Source: an uncultured Nitriliruptoraceae bacterium (lineage in GTDB: Bacteria; Actinomycetota; Nitriliruptoria; Nitriliruptorales; Nitriliruptoraceae). Taken from it: 64,000 nucleotides of DNA. The DNA is taken from contig CAJXTG010000003.1 of NCBI GenBank assembly GCA_913060655.1, positions 1 to 64,000 of the forward strand, in the 5' to 3' direction. The position numbers were made by a program, and so were the translations under genes. Each line of letters opens with the position of its first letter. The stretch's first letter is position 1. Positions 27,611 through 36,919 of this stretch are shown here, one piece after another. Below the pieces are notes generated by a model. It was not told the DNA's origin and searched no databases. It saw nothing but the letters and a program-made list of their open reading frames with translations.

Positions 27611-28525
27611 GTGAGCCCACGTACGGGAACGGACGCCGTCGGACGGGTCGTGACGGCGCTCGCGACACCGTTCACCCCCGACGGGGCGCTCGACCTCGAC
27701 GGGGCCGCGACGCTCGCGCGGCACGTGGTCGCCACCGGCTCCGACGGCCTCGTCCTCGGGGGGACCACCGGCGAGTCCCCGACCCTGCGGGACCCCGAGC
27801 TGTGGGACCTCGTCGCCGCGGTCCGCGCCGCCGTCGGCACCGACGTGCGGCTCACCGTCGGCACCGGGACGAACGACACCGCACGGTCGGTGGAGCGCAC
27901 CGAGCGGGCGCAGGCCGCCGGCGCCGACGCCGTGCTCGTCGTCACCCCCTACTACAACCGCCCGTCCCAGGCGGGGCTCGTCGCGCACTTCTCGAGCGTC
28001 GCCGCGGCGACGGACCGGGCCGTGCTGCTCTACGACATCCCGTCGCGCACGGGCCGGGAGCTCGACGTCGCCACCCTCGCGACCCTCGCGGCCGTCCCCA
28101 ACATCGTCGGGGTGAAGGATGCGACGGGCCGGGCCGACAGGGCCGCGGACGTCCTCGTCGCCACCGCCGGCGCACCGGGCGGCTTCGCCCTCTGGTCCGG
28201 CTCCGACGAGCTGAACCTGCCGCTGCTCAGCGTCGGTGCGGTCGGGGTCGTGTCCGTCGCCGCCCACCTGGCGGGACCGGAGATCGCCGAGATGGTCGCC
28301 GTGCACGACCACGACCCGGTCCGAGCCCGCGCGCTGCACCTGGCCTGCATGCCGCTGCACCGGGCCCTGTTCCTCGACCCGAACCCGGGGCCGCTGAAGG
28401 CCGGCCTGCGGGCGCGCGGCCTGCCGGCCGGGCCGGTGCGCCCCCCGCTCGCCGACGCCGGGGACGAGGTCGCCGCCCGGGTGGTCACCGCGCTCGCGGC
28501 CCTCGAGGCGCAGCGCGACCGATGA
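27611..28525 (+). CDS. dapA: 4-hydroxy-tetrahydrodipicolinate synthase
   Basis: Condenses pyruvate with aspartate semialdehyde, the first committed step towards diaminopimelate and lysine. The 304-residue TIM barrel carries LGGTTGESPTL (49-59), YYNRPSQ, the catalytic Tyr141 in YDIPSRTG and the Schiff-base Lys169 in GVKDATG. GTG 27611 follows GAGGAGGG at 27597-27604. The rnj start is 57 bases downstream; the dapA-rnj pairing is common in actinobacteria. Confidence 0.96.
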   Translation: MSPRTGTDAVGRVVTALATPFTPDGALDLDGAATLARHVVATGSDGLVLGGTTGESPTLRDPELWDLVAAVRAAVGTDVRLTVGTGTNDTARSVERTERAQAAGADAVLVVTPYYNRPSQAGLVAHFSSVAAATDRAVLLYDIPSRTGRELDVATLATLAAVPNIVGVKDATGRADRAADVLVATAGAPGGFALWSGSDELNLPLLSVGAVGVVSVAAHLAGPEIAEMVAVHDHDPVRARALHLACMPLHRALFLDPNPGPLKAGLRARGLPAGPVRPPLADAGDEVAARVVTALAALEAQRDR

Positions 28526-28582
28526 GGCGTCGCGGCGACGCCTGACGTGCTCCGCGACGGAGGACGCGACGGAGGGACGGAC

Positions 28583-30265
28583 ATGGGTGAGGTGCGCTCG
28601 GCGGACGTCGCGCCGGTCGAGGTCGTGTTCCTCGGCGGGCTCGGGAGCATCGGCCGGAACATGGCCACCATCGAGGTCGACGGGCGCATCGCCGTCGTCG
28701 ACTGCGGCGTGCTGTTCCCCGATGCGGAGCACCTCGGGGTCGACCTCATCCTGCCGGACTGGCGCTGGCTCGTCGCGCGCGGCGACGACGTCGAGGCGGT
28801 GTTCCTCACGCACGGGCACCTCGACCACATCGGCGCGCTGCCGTACCTGCTGCGGGACCTCGACCGTTCCGTGCCCGTCTACGGCACGCGGCTGACCCTG
28901 GCGTTCGTCGCCTCCATCCTGCGGGAGTGGCCCGAGCTGCCCGCGCCCGACCTGCGGGAGATCGTCCCCGGCACGAGCGTCGACCACGACCCGTTCACCG
29001 TCGAGGTCGTGCAGGTGTCCCACTCCATCCCGGACGGCTGCGCGTTCGCGTTCACCACGCCGCACGGGACCATCGTGCACACCGGCGACATCAAGCTGGA
29101 CCAGACGCCCGTCGACGGGCTGCCCACCGACCTCGCCCACTTCGCGCGCATCGGGGACCGCGGGGTCGACCTGCTGCTCGCCGACTCGACGAACGCCGAC
29201 GTCCCCGGTCACGTCCCCAGCGAGCGCACCGTCGGCGCCGCCATCCGTGAGGCGCTGTCGCAGGCCGACGGGCTCGTCGTCGTCGCGTCGTTCGCGTCGC
29301 ACGTGCACCGCATCCAGCAGATCCTCGACGAGGCCGAGACGTTCGGTCGTCGACCGGTGTTCGTCGGACGGTCGATGGTCAACAACATGGCGATCGCCCG
29401 GGAGCTCGGCTACCTCGACTTCGACCCCGACCGTGAGGTCGCGATGGCGGACGTCGAGCGGCACGACCGTTCCGAGCTGATCGTCGTCTCGACGGGTTCG
29501 CAGGGGGAGCCGTTCAGCGCGCTGAGCCTCATGGCGAGCGGTGACCATCGGCACCTCGAGCTGGGGGAGGGTGACCTCGTCATCCTCGCGTCCAGCCTCA
29601 TCCCGGGGAACGAGCAGGCCGTGTTCCGATCGATCAACAACCTGGCCCGGCGCGGGGTCGACGTCGTGCACGGGGGGATCGCGTCGGTCCACGTGTCGGG
29701 GCATGCCGCCGCCGACGACCTCGCGATCCTGCACAACGTCCTCGAGCCCGAGTACGTCGTGCCCGTCCACGGGGAGCACCGCCACATGATGGCCCACCGG
29801 CGCATCGCCGTCGCGACCGGCTGCCCGTGGGAGCAGGTGCTCGTGTGCGAGGACGGCGACCGTGTCGTGCTCACCGACGGGGTGGTGACCCGGGGCGAGC
29901 CGGTGCCGACCAGCCACGTGTACATCGACGGGCTGCTGCCCGACGTCGGGCCGGCGATGCTGCGTGACCGGCGACGGCTCGGCGAGGACGGCATCTGCAT
30001 CGCCGTGGTCACCATCGATCCCCGGGACGCGGAACGGGCCGCCGACAGTGTCATCACCCAGCGCGGCGTCGTCCTCGGGGAGCACGTGGACGAGCTGCTC
30101 GGCACGGCGCGCGCCGCGGTCGACGAGGCCATCGACCGTCTCAGCCGCGCACGCCGGGAGGACACCACCGCGGTGCAGCGCGAGGTCGTCCAGACGCTCG
30201 GACGCTTCTGGAAGCGGGAGACCGGCCGCCGACCGGTGATCCTGCCGGTCGTCCAGGAGCTGTGA
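28583..30265 (+). CDS. rnj: Ribonuclease J
   Basis: Metallo-beta-lactamase fold ribonuclease with endonuclease and 5'-3' exonuclease activity in mRNA decay and rRNA maturation. The zinc motif HGHLDH is at 77-82, followed by IGALPYLLRD. The beta-CASP region has FASHVHRIQQILDEAE and VHVSGHA, and EYVVPVHGEHRHMMAH follows. At 560 residues the length is normal. ATG 28583 was chosen over an earlier GTG (28547) because GGAGGGA (28571-28577) precedes it. Together with pnp at 19-21 kb it provides the RNA-decay enzymes of this segment. Confidence 0.96.
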   Translation: MGEVRSADVAPVEVVFLGGLGSIGRNMATIEVDGRIAVVDCGVLFPDAEHLGVDLILPDWRWLVARGDDVEAVFLTHGHLDHIGALPYLLRDLDRSVPVYGTRLTLAFVASILREWPELPAPDLREIVPGTSVDHDPFTVEVVQVSHSIPDGCAFAFTTPHGTIVHTGDIKLDQTPVDGLPTDLAHFARIGDRGVDLLLADSTNADVPGHVPSERTVGAAIREALSQADGLVVVASFASHVHRIQQILDEAETFGRRPVFVGRSMVNNMAIARELGYLDFDPDREVAMADVERHDRSELIVVSTGSQGEPFSALSLMASGDHRHLELGEGDLVILASSLIPGNEQAVFRSINNLARRGVDVVHGGIASVHVSGHAAADDLAILHNVLEPEYVVPVHGEHRHMMAHRRIAVATGCPWEQVLVCEDGDRVVLTDGVVTRGEPVPTSHVYIDGLLPDVGPAMLRDRRRLGEDGICIAVVTIDPRDAERAADSVITQRGVVLGEHVDELLGTARAAVDEAIDRLSRARREDTTAVQREVVQTLGRFWKRETGRRPVILPVVQEL

Positions 30266-30286
30266 GCGACCGACCCTGACGTCCCC

Positions 30287-30305
30287 GCCGCCGCAGCGCG
30301 GCGGG
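30287..30305 (+). terminator. Possible terminator after rnj
   Basis: CCGCCGC, loop AGC, GCGGCGG forms a seven-pair stem about 22 bases after the rnj stop. It is short and has no T run, so support is modest. Confidence 0.35.
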
Positions 30306-30362
30306 CCCCACGGCCCGGCCGGACGGACGACACGGCTGGAGTTCCACGGGGGTGCCCGCCGC

Positions 30363-30368
30363 TAGCCT
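30363..30368 (+). promoter_or_regulatory. -10 element (TAGCCT) for ftsK
   Basis: TAGCCT lies 79 bases before GTG 30448. It is the only TANNNT in the 182-base gap and excludes an in-frame reading that would start at 30352. Confidence 0.45.
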
Positions 30369-30447
30369 CCCCGGCCGGGTGCGGCCCCGACGCGACACGC
30401 CCACCGCGACGCGCCCGACGCGACCGGGCGCGACAGGGGGAGTGCGG

Positions 30448-32940
30448 GTGGCGAAGACGAAGAAGCGCGGCTCGACGGCCTCGAAGCGCACGCCGTCGAA
30501 GGGGCGCGGCGCAGGAGCGGGTGCCACCACGGCCCGGGGGCCGGGCCCCCTCCGCCGGGCGGCCACGGCCGTCCTGTCCGCCGTCGCCGCCGCGCTCGCC
30601 GAACGCCGCCGTGACGTGGCCGGCATCCTGCTCCTCCTCGCCGCGGTCATCAGCGGCCTCGCGATCTACCTGGACGCCGCCGGACCCGTCGGGCGCTGGC
30701 TCGACGTCGCCGCCCGCGGAGGCTTCGGCCGCATCGGCCAGCTGCTGCCCGTCGCCCTCGTCGTGCTCGGCGCGTCACTGTTCCTGGAGCGGACGGCCGC
30801 CGAGGTCGGACGGCTCGCGACCGGCGTGACCCTCCTCGTCGCCGGCCTGCTCGGCGGCGCGCACCTGGCCGTCGACGTCCCGCCGCCCGGCGACGGCCTC
30901 GCCGCGATCGCCCGCGGGGGCGGGGTGGTCGGCTGGGCGCTCGCCGCGCCGCTCGAGGCCGGGCTGTCGCGTGCGGGGGCCTGGGCCGTCATCGTCGCCC
31001 TCGTCGTGCTCGGGGTCGTCCTCGCCGCCCGCATCGACCTGCGCGGCACCCTGTTCGCCGGCGTCGCCCGCGTCGTGCGCGGCCTCGTCGGCCGGCTGCG
31101 GGCGGCGGTGCGTGGCCGCTCCCGCCCCACGGCCACCCACGACGCCGCCATCCCCGACGGTCCGGACGCGGAGGCGTCGGCCGGCCGGCCGGAGGAGGAG
31201 CGGCGCGCGGTCGTGGACGTCTGGCTGGACGACGAGCCGGAGGACGCGACGACGGAGCTGCCCGCCGTCGACGACGTGCACGAGGCGCCGACGGAGCTGC
31301 TCGTCACCGTCGGACCCGACGGGGACGAGCAGCCCGGTCCCGACGCCACGGCTGCCCGCGACGCGGAGGCCGACGCGGAGCAGGGCGGCGAGGCCGACGA
31401 GGAGGACCAGGTGGTCCGCGCCCGTCCGGTCGCCCCGCCCGGTGAGGAACGGCCCTACGAGCTGCCGTCGCTGGACCTGCTGCGGTCGGGTCGCGCCCAG
31501 GGCGGCGACCCGGCGCGCACCATCAGCGCGCAGTCGCGCGCCCTGCAGGAGACGTTCGACCAGTTCGGCATCAACGCGAAGGTCGCCCGTTCCTCCCGCG
31601 GTCCGACCGTCACCCGCTTCGAGGTCGAGCTCGGCCCCGGCGTCAAGGTCAACAAGGTCGCGAACCTCGGTGACGACATCGCCTACGCGCTGGCGGCGCC
31701 GGACGTGCGCATCGTCGCACCGATCCCGGGGAAGTCCGCGATCGGGATCGAGGTGCCCAACACCGAGCGCGACCTGATCTCGCTGGGGGACGTGCTCCGA
31801 TCGGACGCCGCGCAGCGCGACGACCAGCCGCTCTCCGTCGCCCTCGGCGTCGACATCGCCGGCGAGCCGTCGCTCGTGGACCTGACGACGATGCCGCACC
31901 TGCTCGTCTCCGGCTCCACGGGGTCGGGGAAGTCGGTGACGCTCAACGGCATGATCGCCTCGGTGCTGATGCGCGCCCGCCCCGACCAGGTGCGCATGCT
32001 GCTCATCGACCCGAAGCGGGTCGAGCTCGGCGTGTACGAGGGTGCGCCGCACCTGCTCGCCCCCGTCGTCACCGACCCGCGCCGCGCGGCCGATGCGGTC
32101 GCCTGGTGCGTGAAGGAGATGGAGCAGCGCTACGAGCTCCTCGCGCTGCTCGGCTTCCGCAACATCGACGGCTACAACGACGCGTACGACCGTGGCGAGC
32201 TCGCGTCCCGTCCGGGTCCGGACGGGACCGAGATCCCCCCACGGCGGCTGCCCTACATCCTGCTGGTCATCGACGAGCTCGCCGACCTCATGCTCGTCGC
32301 CCCCCGCGACGTCGAGGACGCGATCTGCCGCATCGCGCAGATGGCCCGCGCGGTCGGCATCCACATGGTCATCGCGACGCAGCGTCCGTCGGTGGACGTC
32401 ATCACCGGGCTGATCAAGGCGAACATCCCGTCACGGCTCGCGCTGGCCGTCGCCAGCCAGACCGACTCGCGCACGATCCTCGACGCCGGTGGCGCCGAGA
32501 AGCTCGTCGGCCGTGGTGACATGCTGTTCCTGCCGGCCAGCCAGGGCAAGCCGTCCCGCATGCAGGGCTGCTGGGTCACCGAGGAGGAGATCGCCACGGT
32601 CGTGTCGTTCTGCCGGACCCAGCGGGAGGCCGAGTTCGAGGAGGCGGTCGCCGCGACCGTCACCGGTGACGCCACCGCCGGGGCCGGACCGGGCAGCCGG
32701 GGCGACGACGACGGCGACGCGGGCCTCCTGCGCCGTGCGGCCGAGCAGGTCGTGTCGAGCGGGCTGGGGTCGACGTCGATGCTGCAGCGCAAGCTGCGCA
32801 TCGGGTTCGCCCGCGCGGGACGGCTGATGGACGAGCTCGAGGAGGTCGGCTGCGTCGGGCCGAGCGAGGGCTCCAAGGCCCGCGAGGTGCTGTGGGACGA
32901 GGAGCGGCTGCGCGCCGCGCTCGAGTCCGGCCTGCTGTGA
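30448..32940 (+). CDS. ftsK: DNA translocase FtsK/SpoIIIE
   Basis: Hexameric motor that pumps DNA through the division septum and activates XerCD recombination, linking it to the xerC end at the left of the window. Of 830 residues, the N-terminal region (about 55-195) has four hydrophobic segments. An acidic linker of about 150 residues follows, then the motor with Walker A GSTGSGKS (489-496) and Walker B LLVIDELADLM (Asp near 609). The C-terminal winged-helix gamma domain (SMLQRKLRIGFARAGRLMDE) recognises KOPS-like sequences. GTG 30448 was selected because AGGGGGA (30435-30441) fits. Confidence 0.95.
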   Translation: MAKTKKRGSTASKRTPSKGRGAGAGATTARGPGPLRRAATAVLSAVAAALAERRRDVAGILLLLAAVISGLAIYLDAAGPVGRWLDVAARGGFGRIGQLLPVALVVLGASLFLERTAAEVGRLATGVTLLVAGLLGGAHLAVDVPPPGDGLAAIARGGGVVGWALAAPLEAGLSRAGAWAVIVALVVLGVVLAARIDLRGTLFAGVARVVRGLVGRLRAAVRGRSRPTATHDAAIPDGPDAEASAGRPEEERRAVVDVWLDDEPEDATTELPAVDDVHEAPTELLVTVGPDGDEQPGPDATAARDAEADAEQGGEADEEDQVVRARPVAPPGEERPYELPSLDLLRSGRAQGGDPARTISAQSRALQETFDQFGINAKVARSSRGPTVTRFEVELGPGVKVNKVANLGDDIAYALAAPDVRIVAPIPGKSAIGIEVPNTERDLISLGDVLRSDAAQRDDQPLSVALGVDIAGEPSLVDLTTMPHLLVSGSTGSGKSVTLNGMIASVLMRARPDQVRMLLIDPKRVELGVYEGAPHLLAPVVTDPRRAADAVAWCVKEMEQRYELLALLGFRNIDGYNDAYDRGELASRPGPDGTEIPPRRLPYILLVIDELADLMLVAPRDVEDAICRIAQMARAVGIHMVIATQRPSVDVITGLIKANIPSRLALAVASQTDSRTILDAGGAEKLVGRGDMLFLPASQGKPSRMQGCWVTEEEIATVVSFCRTQREAEFEEAVAATVTGDATAGAGPGSRGDDDGDAGLLRRAAEQVVSSGLGSTSMLQRKLRIGFARAGRLMDELEEVGCVGPSEGSKAREVLWDEERLRAALESGLL

Positions 32941-32962
32941 CGCGGTCCGACCCGGCGGGCGG

Positions 32963-33265
32963 TCAGCGCCAGCGGAACTCGCCGTCGGTCTGCTCACGGT
33001 CGCCGCGCAGCTGGCGGCGCAGCGTCGCGACACCGGCCAGGGCGACGACCGCCATCACCCCGTAGAGCAGCAGCCCCAGCTGGTCCCGCTGCGTGGGAGC
33101 GATGGGGCGACGCTCCCGCTCCTCGGCGGCGAGCACCGTGGCGTCCTCCGCGACGGCGGCGGCCGGCGCAGCGGTGCCACCGAGCACGAGGGCGACGGCC
33201 AGCAGCCCTGCGGCGAGCGCGAGCAGGGCACGGACGGGGGCGTGGGCGCGGGTCATCGTGTGCAT
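32963..33265 (-). CDS. Small exported protein with C-terminal membrane segment, unknown function
   Basis: 100 residues. A typical signal peptide (residues 8-38, Ala/Leu-rich, ending near APAAAVA) is followed by about 30 polar residues. A second hydrophobic segment (LGLLLYGVMAVVALAGVATL) comes next, then a basic tail, giving a small bitopic membrane protein with a short external loop. I recognise no family. ATG 33265 lies eight bases after a TACCCT element, so the mRNA appears leaderless; a second in-frame ATG is at 33256. It is convergent with ftsK, 22 bases apart. Confidence 0.6.
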   Translation of the reverse strand: MHTMTRAHAPVRALLALAAGLLAVALVLGGTAAPAAAVAEDATVLAAEERERRPIAPTQRDQLGLLLYGVMAVVALAGVATLRRQLRGDREQTDGEFRWR

Positions 33266-33273
33266 GGGTCGCG

Positions 33274-33279
33274 AGGGTA
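33274..33279 (-). promoter_or_regulatory. -10 element (TACCCT), leaderless arrangement
   Basis: On the minus strand TACCCT is followed after eight bases by the ATG of the small membrane protein gene. Confidence 0.5.
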
Positions 33280-33396
33280 GCCGCACGGCGCCCGTGGACC
33301 GCGGCACGGGTCGCCGTACGGATCGCGGCAGGGTGTGCCGTCCGCCCTGAAGCGCATTCGGGCCGCCCGCCCCTTCCCAAACGGCGATCCGCGGCG

Positions 33397-33402
33397 TATC
33401 GT
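33397..33402 (+). promoter_or_regulatory. -10 element (TATCGT) for the RodZ-like gene
   Basis: TATCGT lies 79 bases before ATG 33482 and marks the start of the rodZ-like unit, divergent from the small membrane protein gene. Confidence 0.45.
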
Positions 33403-33481
33403 CGGACCGTCCGAACGCCCCCGCCGCCCCACCGCAGGCACGACGACGGCCCACCGCGATGACGGCACCGGATGGAGCCCG

Positions 33482-34297
33482 ATGGACCAGCTCGAGCATG
33501 CTGGGGATGAGCCCGGACCGGACGGTCCGGCCCGCGCCGGCGCGCTGCTGCGACGGGCCCGCGAGGACCGCGGGCTGACCGTCGCCGACTGTGCGACGCG
33601 GCTGCGCTGTCGGACCGCCCAGATCGAGGCCCTCGAGGCCGGCGACGTCGGGGTCTTCGGCGGGGCGGTGTACGCCCGCGGGTTCCTCCGCTCCTTCGCC
33701 ACCCTCGTCGGTGCGGACGCGGACGAGCTGCTGCGGCTGCACGGGGACGACCCGCTCACGCGCGCGACGAACCTCCCGACGGGCGAGGCGATCCGGCTGC
33801 GGCGGGACGCCCCTCGCTGGCTGATCGGCGTGGGCGGGGTCCTCGCGCTCGCCGGTGTCGTCGCGGTCATCCTCGGACTCGGAGGTCGGCGGGTCCCCGA
33901 GCCGGCACCCGCCGATCGTGCCGTCGCCGTCACACCGGACCCGGCGACGCCGGCACCGGCCGACGAGCCCGAGCCGTCCGCACCGGAGCAGCTGCCCGCG
34001 CCCGAGCCCGACGGCCCGCCCGTCGACGTCATCCTGACCTTCGAGGCCGACTCGTGGCTGGAGGTGCTGGTCGACGGGGTGCCGGCCCGTCCGTCGGCCG
34101 TCGTCGCCGCCGGCGAGACGCTGCGCTTCGAGGCCACCACCCGGGTCGCCCTGCGGTTCGGGAACGCCGGTGGCGTCCGCGTCGAGCTCAACGGCGAGGA
34201 CCTCGGTGCGCCGGGCGCGTCCGGCGCGGTCGTGAGCGTCGTCCTCGGTCCTGACGGACCCGTCGACACCGACGCCGCGGCCGTCGCGGACGGGTGA
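33482..34297 (+). CDS. RodZ-like HTH transmembrane protein
   Basis: 271 residues with the RodZ plan: a cytoplasmic helix-turn-helix (about 20-85, LRRAREDRGLTVADCATRL and VYARGFLRSFATLVG), one transmembrane helix (113-133), a Pro/Glu-rich linker, and an external beta domain of the DUF4115 type (about 180-260, ADSWLEVLVDG). RodZ links cytoskeletal MreB to wall synthesis in rods. In actinobacteria such genes sit next to ftsK and pgsA, as here, and their role is less clear. ATG 33482 has GGAG at 33474-33477. Confidence 0.85.
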   Translation: MDQLEHAGDEPGPDGPARAGALLRRAREDRGLTVADCATRLRCRTAQIEALEAGDVGVFGGAVYARGFLRSFATLVGADADELLRLHGDDPLTRATNLPTGEAIRLRRDAPRWLIGVGGVLALAGVVAVILGLGGRRVPEPAPADRAVAVTPDPATPAPADEPEPSAPEQLPAPEPDGPPVDVILTFEADSWLEVLVDGVPARPSAVVAAGETLRFEATTRVALRFGNAGGVRVELNGEDLGAPGASGAVVSVVLGPDGPVDTDAAAVADG

Positions 34298-34311
34298 ACC
34301 GGCCGAGGCCC

Positions 34312-34317
34312 TACCCT
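34312..34317 (+). promoter_or_regulatory. -10 element (TACCCT) for pgsA-cinA
   Basis: TACCCT lies 34 bases before GTG 34352, just after the rodZ-like gene. Confidence 0.45.
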
Positions 34318-34351
34318 TGCCACGCTCCGGACGCGACGGGAGGGCGGCGGC

Positions 34352-34963
34352 GTGGCACCGCACGGACCCGGGTCGGCGCATGACCACCGTCCGACGTGGC
34401 GGTCGCTCGTCCCCAACGCCGTCACCTTCCTGCGTGCCGCCCTCGTCCCGCTCGTCCTCGTCCTCCTCGCCGTCGGGGACGAGCTCCCCGACGCCCGCTG
34501 GTGGGCGTTCGGCGTGTTCGTCGGCGCGGCCCTGACCGACACGTTCGACGGGTGGGTCGCGCGCCGCATCCAGGGGGTGAGCGCGTTCGGCGCGCTGGCC
34601 GACCCGCTGGCCGACAAGCTGCTCGTCGTCGGCACGCTCGCGTCGCTGGCCCTGTTCGCCGAGGTCCCCTGGTGGGTCGTCGCCGTCATCGCGGGCCGCG
34701 AGCTCGTCGTCACGCTGCTGCGCGTCGTGATCGTCCGCCGTGCCGGCGTCGTGGTGCCCGCCACCGTGTGGGGGAAGGTGAAGACCGTCGCGCAGATCGT
34801 CGCGATCGCCGCGATCATCCTGCCGCTCGTCGACGGCCCGCTCGTGCAGGGCCTGCTCGTGATCGCGCTCGCCCTGACCGTCGGCTCGGGGGTCGACTAC
34901 CTGTGGCGGGCCCGGGCGCTCGTCGGTCGTGCGACGCGCGACGCACGGATGAGCACCGCATGA
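34352..34963 (+). CDS. pgsA: CDP-diacylglycerol--glycerol-3-phosphate 3-phosphatidyltransferase
   Basis: Membrane enzyme making phosphatidylglycerol phosphate from CDP-diacylglycerol, the product of CdsA. The CDP-alcohol phosphotransferase motif is complete: DTFDGWVAR, eight residues, G, three, D, three, D, with Asp63, Asp66, Asp84 and Asp88. About five hydrophobic helices follow in 203 residues. GTG 34352 has GGGAGG at 34338-34343. The stop overlaps the cinA ATG. The pgsA-cinA-recA order is conserved in Gram-positive bacteria; related phosphotransferases with other alcohols are the main alternative. Confidence 0.9.
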   Translation: MAPHGPGSAHDHRPTWRSLVPNAVTFLRAALVPLVLVLLAVGDELPDARWWAFGVFVGAALTDTFDGWVARRIQGVSAFGALADPLADKLLVVGTLASLALFAEVPWWVVAVIAGRELVVTLLRVVIVRRAGVVVPATVWGKVKTVAQIVAIAAIILPLVDGPLVQGLLVIALALTVGSGVDYLWRARALVGRATRDARMSTA

Positions 34964-36231
34964 GCCTGACCGTCGCCGGCGGGACGCGCGCGGCGGTGCT
35001 GTCCGTCGGGGACGAGCTCCTCCTCGGTGACCTCACCGATACGAACGCGACGTGGATCAGCGGCCGGCTGCGCGCCCGCGGGGTCACCGTCGCCCACCAC
35101 CTCGCCGTCGGGGACGAGGTCGGGGCCATCGTCGACGCGCTCCGCTGGCTGGCCGACCGTTGCGAGCTCGTGATCGTCGGCGGTGGGCTCGGACCGACGG
35201 CCGACGACCGCACCCGCGAGGCCGTCGCCGCGGCGCTGGACGTCGAGCTGGAGCTGCGGGAGGAGCTCGAGGAGGCGATCCTCGCCCGCTTCGTCGCGCT
35301 CGGACGTCCGATGGCCCCGAGCAACCGTCGGCAGGCGATGGTGCCCGCCGGTGCGGTCGCGGCGGAACCGGCGGGGACCGCCCCGGCGTTCGCCGTGGAC
35401 CTGCCCGTGGGGGACCGGCAGGTCCGCATCGTCGCGCTGCCCGGTGTCCCCTGGGAGCTCGCGGAGCTGTGGGACCGCTTCGTCGAGCCCCAGCTCGCCG
35501 GGCTCGTCCCGGCGGCGGCGACCGTGACCCGTGTCGTCCACGTCGCCGGGCGGGGGGAGTCGGACGTCGCCGCGCTCGTCGAACCGCTGGTCGCCGCCGA
35601 CGGGGACGTGACGCTCGCGTTCCTCGCCAAGCAGCACGGGGTCCAGGTCCGGCTCACCGCGACCGCCGAGGACCGGACGGCGGCGTGGCGCCGGGCACAG
35701 CCGGCCGTCGACCGGGTCGTCGCAGCGCTGGGGGATGCGGTCGCCGGGCTCGACGACGAGGACCTCGCCGCCACCGTCGTCCGGCTGCTCGTCGCCCGCG
35801 GCGAGCGGGTCGCGACCGCGGAGTCGGCGACGGGTGGGGCGATCGCCGCACGGCTCGCGCGTGTCCCCGGCGCGTCGGCCGCCCTCGTCGGGGGCCTCGT
35901 CGTCTACGGCGACGGCGCGAAGGCGGCGCTGGCCGGGCTCGATCCCGCGCTGGTCGCCGCGGCCGGGCCGGTGTCCGAGCCGACGACCCGCGCGCTCGCC
36001 GTCGCGGCACGGGAGCGGTCCGGGGCCGACTGGGGGCTCGCGGTCACCGGCGTCGCCGGCCCCGAGCCGGTCGGTGCCCTGCCCGTCGGCACCGTCCACT
36101 GGGCCCTCGCGGGTCCGGACGGCGCCTGCGAGGCGGACGGGCGGCGTCTCCCCGGCGACCGGGGCGCGATCATCGACCGCCTCGGGTCAGCCGCCCTCGA
36201 CCTGCTGCGCCGCCGGCTCGTCACCGGCTGA
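34960..36231 (+). CDS. cinA: CinA-family nicotinamide-nucleotide amidohydrolase / competence-damage protein
   Basis: 423 residues in two domains. The N-terminal COG1058 (MoaB-like) part has SVGDELLLGDLTDTNATWIS and VGGGLGPTADDRTREAVA. The C-terminal amidase-like part has the nucleophile region TAESATGGAIAARL, GGLVVYGDGAK and AVTGVAGPEPVGALPVGTV. CinA proteins recycle pyridine nucleotides; the C-terminal domain deamidates NMN. The usual Cys or Ser-rich ESCTGG reads ESATGG here, and VVYSNEAK reads VVYGDGAK. It overlaps pgsA by four bases and ends 45 bases inside the opposing exonuclease gene. Confidence 0.92.
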   Translation: MSLTVAGGTRAAVLSVGDELLLGDLTDTNATWISGRLRARGVTVAHHLAVGDEVGAIVDALRWLADRCELVIVGGGLGPTADDRTREAVAAALDVELELREELEEAILARFVALGRPMAPSNRRQAMVPAGAVAAEPAGTAPAFAVDLPVGDRQVRIVALPGVPWELAELWDRFVEPQLAGLVPAAATVTRVVHVAGRGESDVAALVEPLVAADGDVTLAFLAKQHGVQVRLTATAEDRTAAWRRAQPAVDRVVAALGDAVAGLDDEDLAATVVRLLVARGERVATAESATGGAIAARLARVPGASAALVGGLVVYGDGAKAALAGLDPALVAAAGPVSEPTTRALAVAARERSGADWGLAVTGVAGPEPVGALPVGTVHWALAGPDGACEADGRRLPGDRGAIIDRLGSAALDLLRRRLVTG

Positions 36232-36861
36232 CGGCGCGGCCGGCGTCTCGCGGCTCGACGGCGGCCGGGGGACCGGCGGGGGCAGCGGTGCGTCGTCGGC
36301 CCGCAGTCCACGCAGCAGTTCCCACACGCGGTCGAAGCAGCGCATCGTCTGCTGCGCGTCGTACAGGGCGCCGTGCGCACGCTCGGGGTCGTGGGGCACC
36401 CCGAGCGAGGTGCACAGCGACGCGACACCGCGGGGCACCTCGGGGGCGGCGGCGAGCAGCGGCATCGCCAGCGTCCCGACGTCCAGCAGATGGTGGTCCC
36501 AGGTGGGGGTGCGTCCGACCCGCTGGCAGGCCTGCAGGAGGTGGCGGGCGTCGAAGTCGGGCACGACCCCCACGAGCACCGCCCCCTCGGTGTCCCCGAG
36601 CAGGACGTCCACCCACTCGGCGTCGGGAGTGCGGGGCTCGTCGGCGAGGAGCTCGTGGTACCGGGTCAGCTCGAGCGCCTTCGCCTCGGCCCCCTCCAGC
36701 GTGTGCTCGGGCACGAAGCGGCGCGTCCGCTCCGTGCCGTCGGGCTCGCGCACCACCCAGGCCACCTCGGTGAGCTGGTGGACACGGTGGTCGAGCCCGG
36801 TCGCCTCGGTGTCGACGAACACGAGGCGCGGGGCCCGCGGGTCGCTGGGACGCTCCGGCAC
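36187..36861 (-). CDS. DnaQ-like 3'-5' exonuclease (DEDDh)
   Basis: 224 residues with the exonuclease fold. Exo I is FVDTEATGL with Asp17 and Glu19, Exo II contains PDFDARHL with Asp104, and Exo III is HGALYDAQQTM with His163 and Asp168. This is a complete DEDDh set, so it should degrade DNA or RNA 3' ends. It is a stand-alone protein, not fused to polymerase or helicase, with a Pro-rich C-terminal tail of about 35 residues. The ATG has GAGGAG upstream. It is divergent from recA across 468 bases, and its last 45 bases overlap cinA. Confidence 0.88.
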   Translation of the reverse strand: MPERPSDPRAPRLVFVDTEATGLDHRVHQLTEVAWVVREPDGTERTRRFVPEHTLEGAEAKALELTRYHELLADEPRTPDAEWVDVLLGDTEGAVLVGVVPDFDARHLLQACQRVGRTPTWDHHLLDVGTLAMPLLAAAPEVPRGVASLCTSLGVPHDPERAHGALYDAQQTMRCFDRVWELLRGLRADDAPLPPPVPRPPSSRETPAAPSAGDEPAAQQVEGG

Positions 36862-36884
36862 GGCGGCTCCTCGGTCGGCGGTCG

Positions 36885-36890
36885 ACGCTA
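36885..36890 (-). promoter_or_regulatory. -10 element (TAGCGT) for the exonuclease gene
   Basis: On the minus strand TAGCGT lies 23 bases before the ATG, followed by the GAGGAG ribosome site. Confidence 0.5.
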
Positions 36891-36919
36891 GCGCCGGCCG
36901 CCGGCGGCCCGGACACGAC